NCBI GenBank assembly: GCA_900771195.1
Contig: CAAGMZ010000018.1
Coordinates: 1-64,000, forward strand
Reading direction: 5' to 3'
Source of the DNA: Lachnospiraceae bacterium
GTDB lineage: Bacteria > Bacillota > Clostridia > Lachnospirales > Lachnospiraceae
DNA: 64,000 nucleotides
Under the pieces are notes generated by a model. That model worked only from the letters and a program-made list of their open reading frames with translations, was not told the origin of the DNA and ran no database searches. Within the stretch, counting starts at the first letter, position 1, and each line of letters opens with the position of its first letter. A program made the position numbers and the translations under genes. This document shows, piece by piece, positions 60,416 through 64,000 of this stretch.

Positions 60416-61333
60416 ATGGCTTTTTCCGATGATTTTTCCGCTTCTTTTTCATCATCACCGATGATAAATTCAGAATTCAATCCCGGAATGCTTATTCCGA
60501 AGGTATATTCCTATGTCGAACATGATGAAAGCATGGATGGCTGTATCCGTATGGAGGCTTCGGGCAGTGTGCTGATTAAGGATTTTTTTCTTGTAAAATC
60601 CAGAAAGCTTGATTCGTACATGCTCATATTCATCAAGAGCGGAGCCTTGGAGCTGACATATTCCGACAATGTGGTAACCGCCAAATCCGGAAGTCTTGTG
60701 ATTTTTGACTGCAACCATAGTTTTTCCATGCGGCCTACTACTATACCCGGTAATTTCAGAATAATTTTTTTCAGAGGGGAAAATTGCCGGATGTATGCCA
60801 AATTCCTTGGCAGTTCGGCATTCCACAATTTTGAACTGTCGGATTGTTCACCTGTGCTGTCAGATATAAGTACTCTTACATCACTGCCTGTAAATTGCAC
60901 ACCGTCAGACACACTCAGAATGCACGGTGCCCTCACATCCATTCTCTGCAGGCTGGCACTTTCCGAGGAAAGAAAAAAGAGTGCAAGCCTTGCAAGCACT
61001 CCCAAATATATTGTCGAAATCAAAAATTATATGGAATCACATTATTCGGAAAAATTCTCACTTGATGAATGTGCAAAGCTTTATGGCGTAAATAAATACA
61101 GAATATGCCGCGATTTCCAGGCTTCCTATGGTGATTCCCCGGTTCACTATCTTAACAGTTACAGATTGGAATGTGCCAAAAAAATGTTGCTCTCAGATGA
61201 CCTTAACATTCATGAGATAAGCAGCATGGTTGGCTTTGAAAATGTCAATCACTTCATAAATCTCTTTAAGAAGGCAAACGGTGTCACACCCGGAATATTC
61301 AGACAGAAGGCTACGGAGAACCGGCTTGTTTAA
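60416..61333 (+). CDS. AraC-family transcriptional regulator
   Basis: The 305-residue protein has an N-terminal cupin-like sensor (about 45-135; KSGSLVIFDCNHSFSM) and a C-terminal double helix-turn-helix: FSLDECAKLYGVNKYRICRDFQ near 225 and LNIHEISSMVGFENVNHFINLFKK near 265, followed by GVTPGIFRQ. It probably senses a sugar and activates the divergent transporter-GH130 operon. ATG 60416 with GTGAGG seven bases upstream is chosen. Its last codons overlap the convergent DUF624 gene by four bases. Confidence 0.94.
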   Translation: MAFSDDFSASFSSSPMINSEFNPGMLIPKVYSYVEHDESMDGCIRMEASGSVLIKDFFLVKSRKLDSYMLIFIKSGALELTYSDNVVTAKSGSLVIFDCNHSFSMRPTTIPGNFRIIFFRGENCRMYAKFLGSSAFHNFELSDCSPVLSDISTLTSLPVNCTPSDTLRMHGALTSILCRLALSEERKKSASLASTPKYIVEIKNYMESHYSEKFSLDECAKLYGVNKYRICRDFQASYGDSPVHYLNSYRLECAKKMLLSDDLNIHEISSMVGFENVNHFINLFKKANGVTPGIFRQKATENRLV

Positions 61334-62007
61334 TTCTGCTGCTCTTCGTTCTCTGCCGTATCATTTTCATCTTTGTCCCCGCTAAGCCTGTCAAAAATGC
61401 CTATGATAAGCATGGAGTTAAGATATGCGCTTCCCGACACGGCAATCACTGCCCACAGCCACCACACATACACAAATGTCTCCGGCGACACCATGAACCA
61501 TACAGCCGGCACTGCATTGATTACCATAATCACAAGCGTCTTGGGAATATTAGCTATTGCAATTTTTCCTGCATTTGCAAGAGTATTTTTGACAGTATTC
61601 TCAAATCTTGCATATACAGGCCATAATGTGCTGAAATACCCCAATGCGATAACTGCAAGAGCGATACATCCACCGTACATGATTGAGGCAATAGAATCAT
61701 TTCCTGCCGCCGAAAGAAGGTGGAAATCTGCCACAAGCACAGCTACCATGGCTATCATTATCAGTGTCATTGGTATACTCTTTTTAAAATTAGCCGAAAA
61801 CTGCTTAAAAAAGCTTTTGGTTATTGCACCTTCCTCATCCCGTATCATCTTGAGCGTAAGATAGTACATTGCCGATGTGGAAGCTCCTATTGTAATCACC
61901 GGTATGCAGCATATAAGCCACATCACATTGATCCACATAAGGTCAAAAAGCTTTGTCATAAAAGCGTTAAAAGGATTGTCCGAACTAAATATTTTTTTCT
62001 TACTCAT
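61330..62007 (-). CDS. DUF624 (YesL-like) membrane protein
   Basis: The 225-residue protein has five membrane helices and the DUF624 start (FDLMWINVMWLICCIPVITIGAST in two parts) with an acidic tail. YesL-type proteins are often encoded beside carbohydrate ABC transporters in Firmicutes, but their role is unknown. The gene for a single-helix protein of unknown function lies seven bases upstream, and both are read from the promoter at 62841-62814. It converges on the AraC gene. Confidence 0.9.
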   Translation of the reverse strand: MSKKKIFSSDNPFNAFMTKLFDLMWINVMWLICCIPVITIGASTSAMYYLTLKMIRDEEGAITKSFFKQFSANFKKSIPMTLIMIAMVAVLVADFHLLSAAGNDSIASIMYGGCIALAVIALGYFSTLWPVYARFENTVKNTLANAGKIAIANIPKTLVIMVINAVPAVWFMVSPETFVYVWWLWAVIAVSGSAYLNSMLIIGIFDRLSGDKDENDTAENEEQQN

Positions 62008-62013
62008 GTCTGC

Positions 62014-62772
62014 TTATTTCTCCGATTCCATCAGGTAATCAATAAATTTCTCTGCATTTTCCTTCTGATCAGAACTCGCTACGATTCCGATTACCGGTTT
62101 TTTGCTGAGATTTTTGATTTCATCATATCGCTCACAGCCCTCAAGACTTATTCCGTAAGCCGCCTCGGGGCCTCTTCCGTTACGGTTGTCTTCCATCTCC
62201 ACCGTTCCGTCATCAAGATAACCTCTGGCATAATAAAGCCTTGACCTGACCTCATCGCTCATGTTGTCACCATAATACTCAGAAAGGTCTTCAAAATATC
62301 CGCCTCCGGCCAGTATGCTGAACTGTGTCTCATCCGCAATTATCACATCTATATCTCCTGCCGAGCTGTAAACCTGTATCCTGTTCAGTCCGTCGCTTGA
62401 AGTATAAAAATAATCATCAATCATGACCTTTTCATGCTTGGAAGTGCATATGAGCTGTTCAAGCAGGGAAGTCAGTTCATCAACCTTATTTTCTTCAAGC
62501 TGTTCATCCACAATTGCCACATAAAGCGATGTAGTCTTCCCGGAGCCGAACGACCCGTGAATAAGAACCGCAATAAAAAATACAACGGCTAACGCCACAA
62601 CAATCTTCCACATAATGTAGTCTTTGAAAAACTGCCACTTGCCTTTACGGTCAAGCTCCTTCCATGTCTGCTTTACCGTCTTATCTTCACGTCTGCTGTA
62701 TATGTCAGCGTTCTCTTCAAGAGCCGTGCCCTTATATAATTCATCCTGATTGTTATCAGCTGTCTGTTTCAT
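62014..62772 (-). CDS. single-helix membrane protein with binding-protein-like outer domain
   Basis: The 252-residue protein has a charged cytosolic stretch of about 50 residues, one membrane helix at about 56-73 and an outside domain of 175 residues. That domain reads like half of a periplasmic binding protein (DIDVIIADETQFSILAGGGYFEDL; KKPVIGIVASSDQKENAEKFIDYL). I do not recognise the family. GAGGG lies six bases before the ATG. Its tight coupling to DUF624 suggests the two work as a membrane pair. Confidence 0.72.
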   Translation of the reverse strand: MKQTADNNQDELYKGTALEENADIYSRREDKTVKQTWKELDRKGKWQFFKDYIMWKIVVALAVVFFIAVLIHGSFGSGKTTSLYVAIVDEQLEENKVDELTSLLEQLICTSKHEKVMIDDYFYTSSDGLNRIQVYSSAGDIDVIIADETQFSILAGGGYFEDLSEYYGDNMSDEVRSRLYYARGYLDDGTVEMEDNRNGRGPEAAYGISLEGCERYDEIKNLSKKPVIGIVASSDQKENAEKFIDYLMESEK

Positions 62773-62813
62773 AATACGCCCTCATTTTCTGTGCTCCTGC
62801 AATACACATCATC

Positions 62814-62841
62814 ATTGTACCGAACCTCATGCTTCGTACAA
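62814..62841 (-). promoter_or_regulatory. promoter for DUF624 operon
   Basis: TTGTAC, 16 bp, TACAAT on the minus strand, 42 bases before the ATG. Confidence 0.5.
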
Positions 62842-62929
62842 GATTGCTTTCTCATTCTATCATATTTATCATAAAAACGCATTAGGTTTATGTAATTTTT
62901 AATGAAATATTAATAATTTCTGAAAAAGT

Positions 62930-63011
62930 GGCTGTAAAAAAATCCTTGAAAAAGTAAAGACATCTGTCCACCTCTGTGAGCAGATGTCTCATTTTAAGAC
63001 TTTTTACAGCC
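62930..63011. repeat. palindromic element or terminator after spoVAC
   Basis: GGCTGTAAAAA and TTTTTACAGCC form the outer arms, and AGACATCTG with CAGATGTCT the inner stem. It follows spoVAC by 15 bases and could end the spoVA transcript. The outer ends match the element at 7097-7170. Confidence 0.75.
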
Positions 63012-63026
63012 TCTTGTAAAATTTCT

Positions 63027-63485
63027 CTAAACAACTCCAAAGCATTTAAGCACCCAGTATATCAGTCCAAGCAGCCAGCTTGTAAGGATTCCGTAAAGAA
63101 TTACAGGTCCTGCAATGGTGAATATCTTAGCTCCCACGCCGAACACCTGCCCCTCCTTCTTGAACTCTATCGCCGATGCTGCCACGGAATTGGCAAATCC
63201 TGTTATAGGCACCAGCGAGCCCGCCCCTCCGAATTTGGTAATTACCGGGTACAATCCGAATGCCGTGAGAACAACCGAGATAAATACCAGAATAAGCGAA
63301 CACCATGTTGATGCCGTAACCCTGTCCATATGATAAAAATATGTGCAGCAATTATATATTATCTGTCCAAGAATGCTTATGGCGCCTCCCGTCACGAAAG
63401 CCTTTGCCATCTGAATCCACAGATTGTGGGTCGGTGTCACGCTTTCCACATACTGGTTATACTGTTTCTTCTCATCTTCATTCAT
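63027..63485 (-). CDS. spoVAC: stage V sporulation protein AC
   Basis: The 152-residue membrane protein starts NEDEKKQYNQYVESVTPTHN and has about four helices with GGAISILGQ and PITGFANSVAASAIEFK, both typical of SpoVAC. It forms a mechanosensitive channel in the spore inner membrane that moves dipicolinic acid. GGGGG lies eight bases before the ATG. It follows spoVAB by about 57 bases. spoVAD, usually next, is not found downstream in this window. Confidence 0.95.
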   Translation of the reverse strand: MNEDEKKQYNQYVESVTPTHNLWIQMAKAFVTGGAISILGQIIYNCCTYFYHMDRVTASTWCSLILVFISVVLTAFGLYPVITKFGGAGSLVPITGFANSVAASAIEFKKEGQVFGVGAKIFTIAGPVILYGILTSWLLGLIYWVLKCFGVV

Positions 63486-63542
63486 ACAAGAACCCCCTTA
63501 GCCGGTTTTTATATTATTCTGTGACAAAAAACTTCTGTTTAT

Positions 63543-63965
63543 TCAGCCCATCATGTCGTGCATGAAATAAAACAGACTCCCTATTCCTTTTCCCAATGCA
63601 AAAAATATTATAACTATACACAGTCCTGTTGTAAGTCTTGCGCGTCTCACAAATATCGGTATGCTCTTAACTGTTTCTGCTAACGACACAAGGAAACAGC
63701 CGATGAAAATACCGGCAAACACTCCGTATACAGCTATCACCCAGTTCCACACGACAATATGCGGCATAAACACAAACAGTGCGTTTCCCACCGCTGCACC
63801 GATTATTATCATGCTCTCATACCATCTTATCCTGTTGGCGGTATTGGTGTACTGTGCAAATCTTGTTATTACCCCGATTGATGCAATCAGTGCAAAATAT
63901 CCGCTTGCCGTGGCGACTCCGGCAGAAAGCCCGAAAAAAGCCATCAAAACAATCCTAATCCACAT
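63543..63965 (-). CDS. spoVAB: stage V sporulation protein AB
   Basis: The 140-residue membrane protein has four or five helices and the SpoVAB signatures FGLSAGVATASGYFALI near 10 and GVITRFAQYT near 32. It is part of the spoVA operon needed for dipicolinic acid uptake into the spore. Its ATG overlaps the stop of an upstream frame (TGATG), with GAGGG eight bases before it. Confidence 0.92.
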   Translation of the reverse strand: MWIRIVLMAFFGLSAGVATASGYFALIASIGVITRFAQYTNTANRIRWYESMIIIGAAVGNALFVFMPHIVVWNWVIAVYGVFAGIFIGCFLVSLAETVKSIPIFVRRARLTTGLCIVIIFFALGKGIGSLFYFMHDMMG

Positions 63966-64000
63966 CAGTCTTTCCCTCTCTGGCGCTCTCGTTTATAACG
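63965..64000 (-). CDS. spoVAA: probable spoVAA, last 11 codons only
   Basis: An open frame enters from the right edge and ends RQRGKD-TGA, overlapping the spoVAB ATG. Position in the conserved spoVAA-AB-AC order suggests SpoVAA, but 11 residues cannot prove it. Confidence 0.4.
   Translation of the reverse strand, partial: RYKRERQRGKD

Overview
The window looks like chromosomal DNA of a spore-forming, Gram-positive, anaerobic Clostridia member, most like Lachnospiraceae. The reasons are an alpha/beta-type small acid-soluble spore protein, spoVAB/spoVAC at the right edge, Firmicutes-type promoters and AGGAGG ribosome sites, the DUF4358/MBOAT/DHHW surface-acylation set, DUF4364, and gene orders tig-clpP-clpX-lon-engB and rpmE-DUF1385-prmC-prfA. 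Genus and species are not assigned. I saw no rRNA, tRNA, CRISPR array, riboswitch, IS transposase or replication origin.

Layout. (1) 1-6.9 kb is an AT-rich accessory island of membrane and signalling genes. A tight four-gene operon encodes a repeat-bearing lipoprotein, a membrane zinc-ribbon protein with four DnaJ-type CxxCxGxG motifs, a Ser/Thr kinase with an RNxxxH motif (HEPN-like) in its N-terminus and an outward C-terminal domain, and a second repeat lipoprotein cut by the edge. Around it lie XRE regulators, another lipoprotein, a SHOCT protein and a second HEPN/DUF4145-like membrane protein. (2) 7-12.4 kb holds a DUF1703 AAA/nuclease-fold protein, an aldo/keto reductase and a scarred region: palindromic repeats, six TAAGATAA octamers, a serine recombinase, and the 3' third of an ABC substrate-binding gene in frame behind the recombinase stop. 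(3) 12.4-37.4 kb is mostly housekeeping: a YhfC-like membrane protein, cold shock protein, Hsp33, the glpK-prfA-prmC-DUF1385-rpmE block, rho, malic enzyme, engB, lon, clpX, clpP and tig. A five-gene surface O-acylation cassette sits between rho and rpmE. (4) 37.6-49.7 kb has an ABC-2 exporter, SASP, DJ-1-like protein, CYTH protein, manA, a padR-DUF1700-DUF4097 operon with a frameshifted middle gene, a DapL-like aminotransferase, asd, a deacetylase-fold lipoprotein without catalytic residues and a DUF2156 protein. (5) 49.7-55.2 kb is a sulfur amino acid operon (M20 amidohydrolase, trans-sulfuration enzyme, PatB-like lyase, MATE, GNAT, DUF2156). (6) 55.3-62.8 kb is a beta-mannoside locus: AraC regulator, binding protein, two permeases, GH130 phosphorylase, DUF624 protein. 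(7) 63-64 kb is spoVA.

How the genes fit together. In the mannan locus, the ABC importer would bring in beta-mannosides and the GH130 enzyme would split mannosyl-glucose with phosphate to mannose-1-phosphate and glucose; ManA, 12 kb away, links mannose-6-phosphate to fructose-6-phosphate. PrmC methylates the GGQ glutamine of PrfA, encoded next to it. ClpX and ClpP form one protease. Asd and the DapL-like enzyme both serve the diaminopimelate/lysine route. The best candidate for an undescribed system is the kinase/zinc-protein/lipoprotein operon at 1-3719 with its neighbours up to 6891.
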